A DNA stretch of 64,000 nt, from contig CAVRAU010000001.1 in the NCBI GenBank assembly GCA_963719055.1, forward strand, positions 186,001-250,000, in the 5' to 3' direction. The translations under genes were made by a program, and so were the position numbers. The notes beneath the pieces are model-generated. The model had not been told where the DNA came from, did no database searches, and saw only the letters and a list, made by a program, of their open reading frames with translations. Below are positions 1 through 9,382 of the stretch, in pieces. Numbering within the stretch: the stretch's first letter is position 1; each line of letters starts with the position of its first letter. The DNA is from CAXMQZ01 sp963719055 (GTDB taxonomy: Bacteria; Acidobacteriota; Thermoanaerobaculia; Multivoradales; JAHEKO01).

Positions 1-2877
1 TTGCCCCGGGCACGTGCAGACAGCCATGGACAAGTTCGCGCAGCTCACGGGGCGTCAATACCATCTCTTCGACTACCACGGTCACCCGGAGGCCGATCGG
101 GTCGTCGTCCTCATGGGCTCCGGATCCGAGGCCGCCCATGAAGCCGTCGATTGGCTCAACGATCACGGCGAAAAGGTCGGATTGCTGCGGGTGCGGCTGT
201 ATCGACCCTTCTCACTGGAGGCGTTTGCCCACGCCCTGCCAACGACGGTCGAGACCCTCGCGGTCCTGGACCGCACCAAGGAGCCTGGCGCCGTCGGCGA
301 CCCCCTCTACCTCGACGTGGTCACCGCATTGCACGAGGTCCGCAGTGACAACGGCTCACGACCCCAGCCACGCATCCTGGCCGGCCGCTACGGCCTGTCC
401 TCCAAGGAGTTCGCGACCCGCCCATGTGCGGTCCATCTTCGACGAGATGAGCCGCGAACGACCCCGCAATCACTTCACGGTCGGCATCGTCGATGATGTG
501 ACCCACACTTCCCTGCCCGTCGAACCATTCGACATCGAGCCCGAGGATCGAGTGCGAGCCGTCTTCTGGGGTCTGGGTGCCGACGGCACCGTCAGTGCCA
601 ACAAGAACTCCATCAAGATCATCGGCGAAGAGACCGACAACTACGCCCAGGGCTACTTCGTCTACGACTCCAAGAAGTCCGGCGCGGTCACGATCTCTCA
701 CCTGCGCTTTGGCGCCGAGCCGATCCACTCGACCTATCTCATCCAGAAGGCCACCTTTGTCGCCTGTCATCAGTTCAACTTCCTGGAGCGGTTCGACGTT
801 CTGGAGTATGCCGATCACGGCGCGACCTTCCTGTTGAACGCCCCCTACGGCCCGGATGAGATCTGGGAGCATCTGCCCCGCGAAGTCCAGGAGACCATCC
901 TCGAGAAGAAGCTGGAGCTCTGGGTCATCGACGGCTATCAGGTGGCGCGCGAAACGGGCATGGGTGGTCGTCTCAATACCATCATGCAGACCTGCTTCTT
1001 CGCTCTGGCCAACGTCCTGCCCAAGACGGAAGCCATCGAGAAGATCAAGGAAGCCATCCAGAAGACCTACGGCAAGAAGGGTCAGGTGCTGGTCGAGAAG
1101 AACTTCGCCGCGGTCGATGCGGCCCTGGATCATCTGCACCAGGTCGAGCGTTCCCGACGCCGTCACCTCGACCTTCAGCCGTCCTCCCATCGTCTCGGAA
1201 GAGGCGCCCGACTTCGTCCAGAAGGTCACCGCCGTGATGCTGGCGAACAAGGGCGATCTGCTGCCGGTGTCCGCCTTCCCGCCGGATGGCACCTGGCCGA
1301 CCGGCACCACGAAATGGGAGAAACGCAATATCGCGATGGAGATCCCACTCTGGGACCAGGATGTCTGCATCCAATGCAACCAGTGCGCCCTGGTGTGCCC
1401 CCATGCCGCCATCCGCGCCAAGGTCTATCAACCCGAGGCTCTCGCAGGCGCTCCCGACGACTTTCTCTCCATCGACTACAAGGCACCCGATTTCAAGGGC
1501 CTCAAGTTCACCATCCAGGTGGCGCCGGAGGACTGCACCGGTTGCAGCCTCTGTGTCGAGGTCTGCCCGGCCAAGAACAAGGCCAATCCGCGTCGCAAGG
1601 CCATCAACATGGAACCGCAGCGACCCGTACGCGACAGGGAGAAAGAGAACTACGAATTCTTTCTGCGGTCTGCCCGAGGTGGATCGCACCGAGATCGCAC
1701 GCTTCGATGCCAAGGGCTCGCAGTGGCTGGAGCCACTGTTCGAGTACTCTGGGGCCTGCGCCGGCTGCGGCGAGACCCCCTACGTCAAGCTCTTGTCGCA
1801 GCTCTTCGGCGACCGACTGCTGATCGCCAACGCCACCGGTTGCTCATCGATCTACGGCGGCAACCTGCCCGACCACCCCGTACACCACCAACGAGGACGG
1901 ACGTGGCCCGGCCTGGGCCAACTCGCTTTTCGAGGACAACGCGGAGTTCGGACTCGGTTTCCGAATGGCTGTCGACAGTCTCACGAGCCGTGCCAGGAGG
2001 TTGCTCACGAACTTGGCGCCCACGCTGGGCGACGAGTTGGTGACGGGTCTGCTGGAAGGGGATCAGAGCAGTGAGGCGGGAATCGCCGAGCAACGGGAAA
2101 GGGTCCAGATCCTCCGCGGCCGCCTCGACACCCTGGGCGAAGACGACGCCAAGCGTCTCGCGACCGTTGCCGACTATCTGGTCGACAAGAGCGTCTGGCT
2201 GGTGGGTGGCGACGGCTGGGCCTATGACATCGGCTACGGAGGCCTCGACCATGTCCTGAGCACGGACAGAAACGTCAACATGCTGGTGCTGGACACCGAG
2301 GTCTACTCCAATACCGGGGGACAGGCCTCCAAAGCCACCCCCATCGGCGCGGCCGCGAAGTTCGCCTCCGCCGGCAAGGAGCAGCCGAAGAAGCCCCTCG
2401 GCCTGGAGGCGATCACCTTCCGCACGGTCTATGTGGCGCGCATCGCCTTCGGTGCCAACATGAATCAGACCGTCCAGGCGCTTCGAGAAGCCGAGAGCTA
2501 CCCCGGCCCATCCCTTGTGGTGGCCTACAGCCCCTGTATCGCCCATGGCTACGATCTGTCCACCCAGGTGGAGCAGCAGAAACGAATGGTGAAAGCGGGG
2601 GGATGGGCCCTGTATCGGTACGACCCGAGAAGAATGCTGGAAGGACAGCCGCCCCTGAAGATGGATTCCAAGCGTCCCACCGGCAGGGTCAACGACTACA
2701 TGAAACTCGAGGCCCGCTTCCGCATGGTCGAAAAGATGGATCCCGTCCGCTACAAGATGCTGCTCGAAGCGGCCCAGGACAACGCCTGCCAAGCGCTGGG
2801 CCGTCTATGAGCACCTGGCCGGGATGACCCTCCCCCGACAAGAATCCGCTGAAGAGGCGGACAACGAGCCCTCGTAG
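1..2877 (+). CDS. nifJ: Pyruvate:ferredoxin (flavodoxin) oxidoreductase, 5' partial, with frame breaks
   Basis: Cytoplasmic enzyme that oxidises pyruvate with CoA to acetyl-CoA and CO2, reducing ferredoxin. The family is about 1,170-1,200 residues; roughly the first quarter lies before the window. Visible parts are two [4Fe-4S] ferredoxin motifs (CIQCNQCALVCP near 1368 and CTGCSLCVEVCP near 1537), the TPP domain CAGCGETPY (near 1760), GGDGWAYDIGYGG and EVYSNTGGQ. The reading frame steps +1 five times (near 415, 1150, 1665, 1868 and 2790). Each step joins conserved family sequence, for example FFL to GLPEVDRT and NLP to TTPYTTNEDG. After the last step the protein ends in RWAVYEHLAGM, the usual NifJ C-terminus, with a TAG at 2875-2877. 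An apparent TGA at 2808 is therefore not the real end. Probable sequencing insertions; a decayed gene is less likely. Confidence 0.9.
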
Positions 2878-2891
2878 GAGATTTGAGAACC

Positions 2892-3890
2892 ATGGATCTA
2901 TCGACAAAATACCTCGGTCTCGAGCTACCCCACCCCTTCATGCCAGGCGCTTCGCCCCTGGTGGATGATCTGGATACCGTCCGACGGCTGGAGGATGCAG
3001 GGGCGTCTGCCATCGTCATGAACTCCTTGTTCGAGGAGCAGGTGATCTACGAACAGGAGTCGGCAGCCCATTTCATGGACGACCCGGCCTACTCGTTTGC
3101 CGAAGCCCAGACCTACTTTCCGGAACCGGAGCGCCTCTCTTTCGGACCCGAGGAGTACCTGCAAAAGCTCCTGCGAGTGGTGGAGGCAGTGGACCTGCCG
3201 GTGATCGGCTCGCTGAACGGCACGACAAAAGGTCGCTGGCTCGAGTTCGCCAAGCTCATTCAAGACACCGGCGCCGCGGCTCTCGAGCTCAACATCTACG
3301 CCCTGCCCACCGATCCGGAGGAGAGCGCTGCCGAGATCGAGGGCCGCACGGTAGACATCGTTCGCGAGGTCAAGAATTCGATCTCCATACCCCTGGCGGT
3401 CAAGCTGTCGCCCTACTACACCGCGCCGGTCCACCTCGCCAAGTGTCTCGAGGTGGCAGGCGCGGACGGTCTGGTGTTGTTCAATCGCTTCTATCAGCCT
3501 GATATCGACCCGGAGGAACTGGAGATCTCTCGGTCTCTTCGGCTGTCGTCCTCGGATGACCTGCTTCTGCGCCTGCGTTGGTTGGCGATCCTCTCGGGCA
3601 GAATCAGCCTCGACTTCGCGGTGACGGGTGGTATCCACACTCCCATCGACGCCATCAAGGCCACCATGGCGGGGGCCGACGCGATCCAGATGACCTCCGC
3701 CTTGCTGAAGAACGGACCTGAATACCTGTCCATTGTCCGGCGAGGAGTGGCCACCTGGCTGATCGAGCACGACTACGACTCCCTGGCCCAGGCCCGCGGT
3801 AGTATGAACCACCTCCGCAGCCCCGACCCCGCCGGCTACGAGCGGGCCAACTACATGGATATCCTGAAGTCTTGGAAAGCCGACGCTTAA
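2892..3890 (+). CDS. Dihydroorotate dehydrogenase-like protein
   Basis: A TIM-barrel flavoprotein of 332 residues starting at ATG 2892, with GGAG of the ribosome site overlapping the stop of nifJ; a TTG at 2883 is an alternative start. Seen: MDLSTKYLGLELPHPFMPGASP at the N-terminus, the strand-loop AVKLSPYYTAP, and the phosphate-binding end VTGGIHTPIDAIKATMAGAD. These follow the DHOD fold of FMN proteins. The 14-bp gap to nifJ suggests co-transcription. In several phyla a DHOD-like gene of this type sits beside nifJ, so a link to pyruvate or ferredoxin metabolism is more likely than a role in pyrimidine synthesis. The substrate is unknown. The gene reads without frame breaks, unlike its neighbours. 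Confidence 0.85.
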   Translation: MDLSTKYLGLELPHPFMPGASPLVDDLDTVRRLEDAGASAIVMNSLFEEQVIYEQESAAHFMDDPAYSFAEAQTYFPEPERLSFGPEEYLQKLLRVVEAVDLPVIGSLNGTTKGRWLEFAKLIQDTGAAALELNIYALPTDPEESAAEIEGRTVDIVREVKNSISIPLAVKLSPYYTAPVHLAKCLEVAGADGLVLFNRFYQPDIDPEELEISRSLRLSSSDDLLLRLRWLAILSGRISLDFAVTGGIHTPIDAIKATMAGADAIQMTSALLKNGPEYLSIVRRGVATWLIEHDYDSLAQARGSMNHLRSPDPAGYERANYMDILKSWKADA

Positions 3891-3892
3891 CC

Positions 3893-4706
3893 ATGACTCG
3901 TACTCACCGAACCCTGTTGATCGCGCTGGCCACTCTCTTCGCGGTGGCCGCTTCCTCCGTTGCCCAACCTCCACACGTGCACCTCAATCGCTTCGAGGTC
4001 GCGATCTGGCCGGAATACGACCAACCGGCGGCCCTGGTGATGTACCGGGGCTGGCTGGCGCCAGACGTGGAGTTGCCGATCACGGTGACCCTGCCCCTGC
4101 CCTCCCAGGTCACCGCGCCCAGTGCTGTGGCCAAGCGAGGACCCGGCACCGGGCTGCTGGTGGCCACCCTACACCATCGAGAGCAACGGCGACTGGAACA
4201 TGGTCCATCTGCAGACCGATCTGCCGGAGATCCGCGTCGAGTTCTATATGGATCTGGCCACCGACCAACCCGGCCGTGCTTTTACCTTCGAGTGGCCCGG
4301 TGGACCCGTGATCGACGAGGCGTTCTACGAGGTCATGCAGCCGTTGGGTGCCACGGATTTCTCGGCCACTCCCGAGCTCGGCTCCACCCGCCCTCGGCCA
4401 GGATGGACTGATGTACCAGCGTGAAGAGCTGGGACCGATCGCCGAGGGCGCGCCGTTCTATCGTCCAGTTCTCCTACACCAAGAACAGCTCCCGATCTGA
4501 CGGCATCGGCACTCCGGCCTGCAGCCCCGCCTGCCCAGACATCGCCGCCCCCTCAGACGGTCGCGCCCGCACCTCAGCAACAGCCAGCGGCATCGGCAGA
4601 ATCCTCGAACGACTCGATATGGATCGTGGTGCTGCCCATCGTCTTCGCGGCCGGCCTCGCCGCAGGCTGGATCCTGCTCAAAACCGGCAAGGAGAAGGAC
4701 TCCTGA
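3893..4706 (+). CDS. Secreted, C-terminally membrane-anchored protein of unknown function, with frame breaks
   Basis: I do not recognise a family. Starting at ATG 3893, three bases after the previous stop, it has a signal peptide (TLLIALATLFAVAASSVAQ). A beta-rich extracytoplasmic domain follows (FEVAIWPEYDQPAALVMYRG, later FTFEWPGGPVIDEAFYEVM). Then come a Pro/Ala/Gln-rich linker and a single C-terminal transmembrane helix (WIVVLPIVFAAGLAAGWILL) ending KTGKEKDS. To read this through, the frame must step +1 four times (near 4170, 4389, 4463 and 4495); each step restores sensible protein. The topology suggests a periplasmic domain tethered to the inner membrane by its C-terminus. Its place directly before a haem-bearing sensor kinase suggests an accessory sensor or respiratory role, but this is context only. 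Confidence 0.6.
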
Positions 4707-6241
4707 CGCCCGAGCCGGCACCCCGTTCGGCACCGCATACGGCGCTTCTTCAAGACCCGGGCTCGCACCTGGGTCTTCATGATTCCGCTCCATTTGCTGG
4801 CGTTCTTCATTCTCTACGTGGCCACCACCAGACTCCTCGAAAAGGAGGTGGTCCAGATCGCCAATGACTCGGCCAGCCGACAGCTCAATCTCGCCAACCG
4901 TGAGCTCAGTCAGATCGCGGTCGCCCATACCCAGGATCGCGCCCTCAAGCATTTCTTCGAGGCGGTTCTGCAGGGACATCAACAGATCTACCTGAAGCTT
5001 CTCCTTCCTGGTGGCCGCGCGTTGGGTCCTGATCCTTCCATCTCTCAATCGGAAGTCGACACCATCACCGATTTCGCCGAGAGCACCTTGTCGCAGCTGA
5101 CCTGGCTCAGCGAGGAAGGAGACCAGGTCTGGATGCGGGGATTCCAGAAGGTCATTGCCACGCCGCAATGCATCCGTTGTCATGCAGCCGGCGAGACTCT
5201 GGCCGTGGCCTCCATGCGAGTCGACGTCACCGGGATCCTGCAAGGAGTCCGAGGACGCTCGAGACAGAATGTGGCGCTACTGATCCTGGCCTGGGCCGCG
5301 GCCCTCGGAGTCTCCACAGCCATCGTCAAGGCCTCGGTACGGCGATCGACGCGCAGACTCGAGGAGGACCTGGCGGCGGCCGAGTCAGGAGAGGGTCCAA
5401 ACGCCAGGCACGCTGTCTTCGGAGCTGATCCTCGACCCGGCTACAGCTCGCCTCCATCAATCGCTGCAGCGGTTCCTGGAGCGTCAGAGAATACGCCACG
5501 CCGAAGTGGCCGACAAACTCGCCCACACCGATCAGCTGGCCTCATCTGGGCCGCTTGGCGGCAGGTCTGGCCCACGAGATCAAGAACCCTCTGGCCGGTA
5601 TCCAGGGGGCGCTGGAGATCATGAATCAGGATGCGGCCGAGGACGACCCCAACAAGGAGCTCTACGACGAGATGCTGAAGGAGCTCAGCCGGGTCAACGT
5701 GACTCTTCAGACCCTCTTGCAGTCGGCCCGACCCGCACCCGCTCGTCTGGCTACCACCGAGATCCGGCCCCTCATCGACGATCTGCGGCGCCTGATGGAG
5801 CCCGGGCTCCGACGCCAGAACATCCAGCTCACTGCCGAGCTGGCCCAACGGCGAAATGCAGGCCAGGGTCGACGAGGCCAAGCTGCGACAGGTTCTCATC
5901 AACCTGGTGCAGAACGCCGCAGAAGCGATGGAGGATGGCGGCGAGATCGTCATCCAGGCCAGCCCTTTCCCGACGGCGGTCTGATCCTGGCCGTGCAGGA
6001 CAACGGGCCCGGGATCTCGGAAGAACAACAGCGCAAGGTCTTCGAGCCCTTCTTCACCACCAAGTTCAGCGGCACCGGACTGGGCCTGGCCATCAGCCGG
6101 AGCCTGGTCGAGCAGCATGGCGGTACACTGGAGGTGCAATCGAGCCCTGGCGAGGGCACGACCTTCTATATTCTCCTGCCGGGTGCCGAGACCGGCGCCG
6201 TCGAGGAACACGACCTGGCCGACAACAGCGAGGCAATCTGA
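4703..6241 (+). CDS. Sensor histidine kinase with periplasmic c-type haem motif, with frame breaks
   Basis: Membrane histidine kinase. Order: basic N-terminus, transmembrane helix MIPLHLLAFFILYVATTRLL, a periplasmic domain with a covalent haem motif QCIRCHAAG near residue 155 (Tll0287/DUF3365-like), a second helix (NVALLILAWAAALGVSTAIV), a HisKA motif LAAGLAHEIKNPLAG with the phospho-accepting His, then ATPase boxes NLVQNAAEAM, DNGPGIS and GTGLGLAISRS. It probably senses redox state or a ligand through the haem. I start it at CTG 4703 because AAGGAG lies 8 bases upstream and the basic segment before the first helix is then kept; ATG 4779 is the conservative alternative. Frame steps near 5397, 5551 and 5850 are +1; one near 5963 is equivalent to -1. 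The stop lies three bases before the response regulator, so they form a pair. Confidence 0.85.
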
Positions 6242-6244
6242 CCC

Positions 6245-7598
6245 TTGGCCCTGATACTCCTGGTCGAAGACGAGAAGCTCCTGCGCTGGGCCTTGTCCGA
6301 GCAGCTGAAGCGGGCTGGGCACGAAGTCCACGCCGCGGCCAACCTGGCCGAAGCCAAGACCCACCTCGAAGCCCATCAACCGGATGTGCTGCTGCTGGAC
6401 ATTTCGTTGCCCGATGGCAACGGACTGGACTTCTACGAGCGCAACCAGGATCGTCTGGAAGACACGGTCGCGATCGTGATGACCGCGGTGGGCGCGGTCG
6501 AGGAAGCCGTCCGCGCCATGAAGCTCGGCGCCCTGGACTTCCTCAACAAGCCCGTCGACAACGAAGACCTGGTCCATCTCATCGAACGCTCCCTCATCGT
6601 CCGCAGCGAGCATCTCGAGGTCCAAGCGGCACGGCAGACCCGAGAGCGAGACCTGAAGGTCGATCTGGTCGCCGAGTCCGAATCCTGCAACAAGGTCCTC
6701 GAGGTCGTCGAGAACGTCGCCAAATCCGAAGTCGACACGCTGCTGATCCAAGGCGAGAGCGGCACAGGCAAGAACGTCCTGGCCCGCTATATCCACGGCA
6801 TCTCGACCCGACACGCCAAACCGATTCTGGAGCTCAGCTGCGCCGCGATTCCGGACACGTTGATGGAGAGCGAGCTTCTGGGCCACGAGAAAGGTGCCTT
6901 CACCGACGCCAAGTCGACCCGCAAGGGTGTTTTCGAGCTCGCCGACGGCGGCACGGTGGTCCTGGACGAAATCGGTGAGCTCAAGCTGGAGCTGCAGGCC
7001 AAGCTCCTCCATATCCTCGAGGAACGACGGCTGCGCCGAGTCGGTGGCTCGCGTGAGATCCTGGTCGACGTGCGAGTCATCAGCCTGACCAACCGCGATC
7101 TGGGCGCCATGGTGCGCGAAGGCACCTTTCGCCAGGATCTCTTCTACCGACTCAACATCTTCCCCATCATCGTGCCCCCGCTGCGGGAACGCGTTGACGA
7201 CATTCTGCCCCTGGCCAAGCACTTCCTGGCCACGCTGCAGCCCAAACTCGGTCGCGAAGTTCAAGGGCTTCACCCGAGAGGCGGAGAATCTCCTGCTCAC
7301 CTACTCCTGGCCAGGCAACGTCAGGGAGCTGCGCAACGTCGTCGAACGGGCCATGATCCTCGAGCGCTCACCCGAGATCCAACCCAGCCGCCCTCATCCT
7401 CGACCAGGCCGGAATGGCATGCACCGACGGCCGATAGGCGCCTCGCTCCGGCCATCGTCCCTCTCGAGCAGATGGAACGGGATCTGGTCACCCGCGCCAT
7501 GCAGGCCACCGGCAACAACCAGACCCGAGCCGCGGAGCTGCTCGGAGGTCACCCGCGACCAGCTGCGCTACCGGCTGAAGAAATTCGACCTGGATTGA
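6245..7598 (+). CDS. Sigma-54-dependent response regulator (NtrC family), with frame breaks
   Basis: Receiver domain (residues 1 to about 120; VEDE, LLLDISLPDGNG with the phospho-accepting Asp, FLNKPVD), AAA+ domain (Walker A GESGTGKN, loop-1 motif GAFTDA in place of the usual GAFTGA, Walker B VVLDEIGE) and a Fis-type helix-turn-helix at the C-terminus (TRAAELLG then VTRDQLRYRLKKFDLD). It would activate sigma-54 RNA polymerase when phosphorylated. Start is TTG 6245, three bases after the kinase stop. Four +1 frame steps (near 7254, 7389, 7433 and 7543) are needed for the C-terminal third. Two strong sigma-54 promoters lie just downstream (8527 and 9285), so the adjacent omcS-like gene is a likely target; this is an inference from proximity. 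Confidence 0.9.
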
Positions 7599-7658
7599 AC
7601 GCGGCCAGCACGGCGACCGCCGTTGAGGCCGGCCACGTGCCGGACGGACTCCGGCCTC

Positions 7659-8393
7659 TCAAGGAACCGTCTCCGACCACACCGAGGTATCCCCCGACTC
7701 GAATCCATCTTCGAAGATCAGTTTGGGCAGCAGCATGGTCACCAGGCCCACGGTGTCGGCGATCATCGCGTCGTCCGTGGTGAGACACTCTTCGACTACC
7801 CAGCAGTAGACCCGCGAAACGCTGTCGCCCTCGGAGACTCTCGGCATCGAAGGCTGTCAGCACCGGACCCGACAGGGATGGTGACATCCATCAGGAGATT
7901 CATTCCTCCGGCCGGGATCGAAGTCGAAGGTCTGTTGGAGGTTGAAAGAGATATCGAAGGGATGTGGTGAGCCGGACAGAGATCGAGATCTGAGGGGTAG
8001 CGGCCCAGTGAAGACGATCATCGCATCGGCCCCGAGGTTCTCGGAGAAGACCATACTCAAACCATCCGGGCCGGCCGGCAATCGATGTCAGGAGGATCGT
8101 GACATCCGGGATAATGGTGCTGAAAGGCTCGCCATGAAGATCGTCCTGGCGAAAACGGATCTGCTGGAGCTCGACGATGGGTCCGACTTCGGTACCCAGA
8201 AAGACCTGCTGATAGCGAACAGGGGCCTCATCGTTCCACGGAATGCTGTTGTCGAAGTTCCCCTCGAGATCTGTCAGGAAGTTGGGAACCACGACTTGAC
8301 TGCTCGCGACGGCGGTGCCCCAGAACAAGCGATGCAGAACGATCAGCGGACTAGAACCTGGCTCGTCCTGTTGGCTTGACTCCGGCAAACCAT
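7659..8393 (-). CDS. Secreted protein with DGFESGDTSVWS C-terminal tail, with frame breaks
   Basis: Start ATG at 8393 has a good ribosome site (AAAGGAG) on the minus strand. A hydrophobic signal follows (LIVLHRLFWGTAVASS), reachable after one frame jump near 8350. The mature part is beta-rich (VVVPNFLTDLEGNFDNSIPW, then FDISFNLQQTFDFDPG). It ends FEDGFESGDTSVWSETVP, the same kind of tail as the protein at 22516-23193. Function unknown. At least three frame breaks are present: one is a +1 C (DPGG near 7917) and two are equivalent to -1. The shared tail suggests a common surface-sorting or anchoring signal, discussed under findings. The gene is convergent with the sigma-54 regulator and divergent from the receiver protein. 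Confidence 0.6.
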
Positions 8394-8526
8394 GGCTTGA
8401 CTCCTTTCGCGCCCGCGCTCGACTGCAGGCTGGACCGGTGCACTGCCGAGTGCCACCGCTCACCCGACCAATGTAGCCTGAGCGCGCGCGGAGAGACTAT
8501 GAGCCACTCCGCATCGACCCTAAGGC

Positions 8527-8543
8527 TTGGAACGTTCCTTGCA
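8527..8543 (+). promoter_or_regulatory. Sigma-54 promoter for the receiver-domain gene
   Basis: TTGGAACGTTCCTTGCA has GG and GC 12 bases apart, matching the -24/-12 consensus TGGCACG-N4-TTGC apart from one A for C. It lies 30 bases before the ATG at 8573. Upstream, near 8430-8450, an imperfect inverted repeat (GGTGCACT then AGTGCCACC) could be an activator site. Confidence 0.7.
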
Positions 8544-8572
8544 CAACCCTTCCCTAGCGGGAGGAGGGGTCG

Positions 8573-8970
8573 ATGCGCGTTCTGGTCCTCGACGGAAGCC
8601 TGGTTCTGCCCTCGTTGGTGCGGCGGTTGGCACCCGAAGACTTCAGCGTCGAAGAAGTATCGAGCTTCGAGAACGCGGTGGCGATTCTCGCCGCCAACCC
8701 CCCCGATGCTGTCATCGCCAACCTGGGTCCGGCGGATCTTCCCTGGCAGGAGCTCAAGTCCTTCTGCCAGAACCACGACCCGAAAATCCCGGTATTGTTT
8801 GAGTCCTGCGTCTATCGCGGAACCTCAGGATGCCGGCCTCGACGGTCTCAATCAGTCGGCCATCTTCCTGACCAAGCCCTACTCTCTGGAAGATCTCCAG
8901 AAGGCCATTCGATTGCTGGTGCAAGTGGGTGGAGAAGAGCCACACTCCCCCCGAAGCTCTGTCGGGCTGA
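8573..8970 (+). CDS. Stand-alone receiver-domain (CheY-like) protein, with frame break
   Basis: Begins MRVLVLDGSLVLPSLVRRL after a very strong ribosome site (GGGAGGAGGGG). The fold is receiver-like: an acidic first strand, VIANLGPADLPW around the position of the phospho-accepting Asp, and after a +1 frame step near 8815, IFLTKPYSLEDLQKAIRLLV, which carries the conserved Lys-Pro and last helix. The usual phosphorylated Asp is not clear (Asn-Leu-Gly where Asp is expected), so it may be a pseudo-receiver. The end is uncertain. A second +1 step gives a stop at 8968-8970, which I prefer; otherwise the frame stays open to 9269 through what looks like regulatory DNA. It has its own sigma-54 promoter and could be a phosphate sink or a partner of the kinase at 4703. 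Confidence 0.6.
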
Positions 8971-9046
8971 CCCCCAATGCTTCTCAGATCGTTCCGAGAG
9001 TCCCGCACCTCAATCATAGAATCTGGCAATATTTGCAGATTCCAGC

Positions 9047-9064
9047 TTGTGAAATTTCGCACAA
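9047..9064. promoter_or_regulatory. CRP/FNR-like operator upstream of omcS
   Basis: TTGTGAAATTTCGCACAA fits the TGTGA-N6-TCACA pattern of the CRP/FNR family with one mismatch. The same element, 17 of 18 identical, is at 37446-37463 upstream of the mtrA-like gene. It lies about 240 bases before the sigma-54 promoter. Confidence 0.6.
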
Positions 9065-9080
9065 TCTGGGCACCAGAACT

Positions 9081-9094
9081 GGGGAATATTCCCC
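9081..9094. promoter_or_regulatory. Perfect 14-bp palindrome
   Basis: GGGGAATATTCCCC is perfectly self-complementary and lies 17 bases after the CRP/FNR-like site. It looks like an operator for a dimeric regulator. The regulator is unknown. Confidence 0.45.
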
Positions 9095-9196
9095 ACCTTC
9101 TGCCGATTCTCGCTCGGCCGCTTGCAACGGCTGCCTCGGGCCAAGGCTCCGACTCGCGACCAGAGACGCCAGCAAGCGTCCGATCAGATTCTCTGT

Positions 9197-9219
9197 AAGT
9201 CATTGTAGATCAGTGACTT
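9197..9219. promoter_or_regulatory. Inverted repeat, possible enhancer for the sigma-54 activator
   Basis: AAGTCA (9197-9202) and TGACTT (9214-9219) are separated by 11 bases and centred about 80 bases upstream of the -24 element. This is a typical position for an NtrC-family activator site. GATCAG also occurs twice here. Confidence 0.4.
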
Positions 9220-9284
9220 GGCACTCGAGCCCCGAATCGGACTACGATGAGCGAATTGATAGGAACTAGCTCGCCACAACGGAC

Positions 9285-9301
9285 TTGGCACATCCCTTGC
9301 T
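9285..9301 (+). promoter_or_regulatory. Sigma-54 promoter of the omcS-like gene
   Basis: TTGGCACATCCCTTGCT matches the TGGCAC-N5-TTGCW consensus at every defined position, with GG (9287-9288) and GC (9299-9300) 12 bases apart. Transcription should start near 9312, giving a leader of about 70 bases. Confidence 0.8.
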
Positions 9302-9382
9302 CTACTCAAGAGGTGCGTAAGAGCAAGAACAGCTCGAAACCTGCCGGTTCAACCGGTTTAAACCAAAGAGGAGAAACAAAAC

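Larger units (their letters stand above)
8971..9382 (+). promoter_or_regulatory. Regulatory region of the omcS-like gene
   Basis: About 410 bases, noticeably richer in A and T than the genes around it. In order: an inverted repeat AATCTG (9020-9025) / CAGATT (9036-9041), a CRP/FNR-like palindrome (9047-9064), a perfect palindrome (9081-9094), an inverted repeat (9197-9219), a sigma-54 promoter (9285-9301), then an untranslated leader with AGAGGAG before the ATG. I see no gene in it. Confidence 0.7.

Noticed and set aside
1..2877. nifJ as a pseudogene with several stops
   Set aside because: All family motifs are present and each break is healed by removing one base; the neighbouring unrelated genes show the same pattern, which points to sequence errors.
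5441..7300. A 619-codon open frame on the minus strand
   Set aside because: It is the antisense shadow of the kinase and sigma-54 regulator, with low-complexity composition typical of GC-rich antisense frames.
9022..9038. TGGCAATATTTGCAG as a sigma-54 promoter
   Set aside because: GG and GC are 10, not 12, bases apart; better seen as part of an inverted repeat.
9215..9232. A second sigma-54 site (TTGGCACTCGAGCC)
   Set aside because: It has the -24 half but no TTGC 12 bases after GG.
8971..9269. Extension of the receiver protein to the stop at 9267
   Set aside because: The receiver domain is complete by about 8935, and the region holds the omcS palindromes and is unlike coding sequence.
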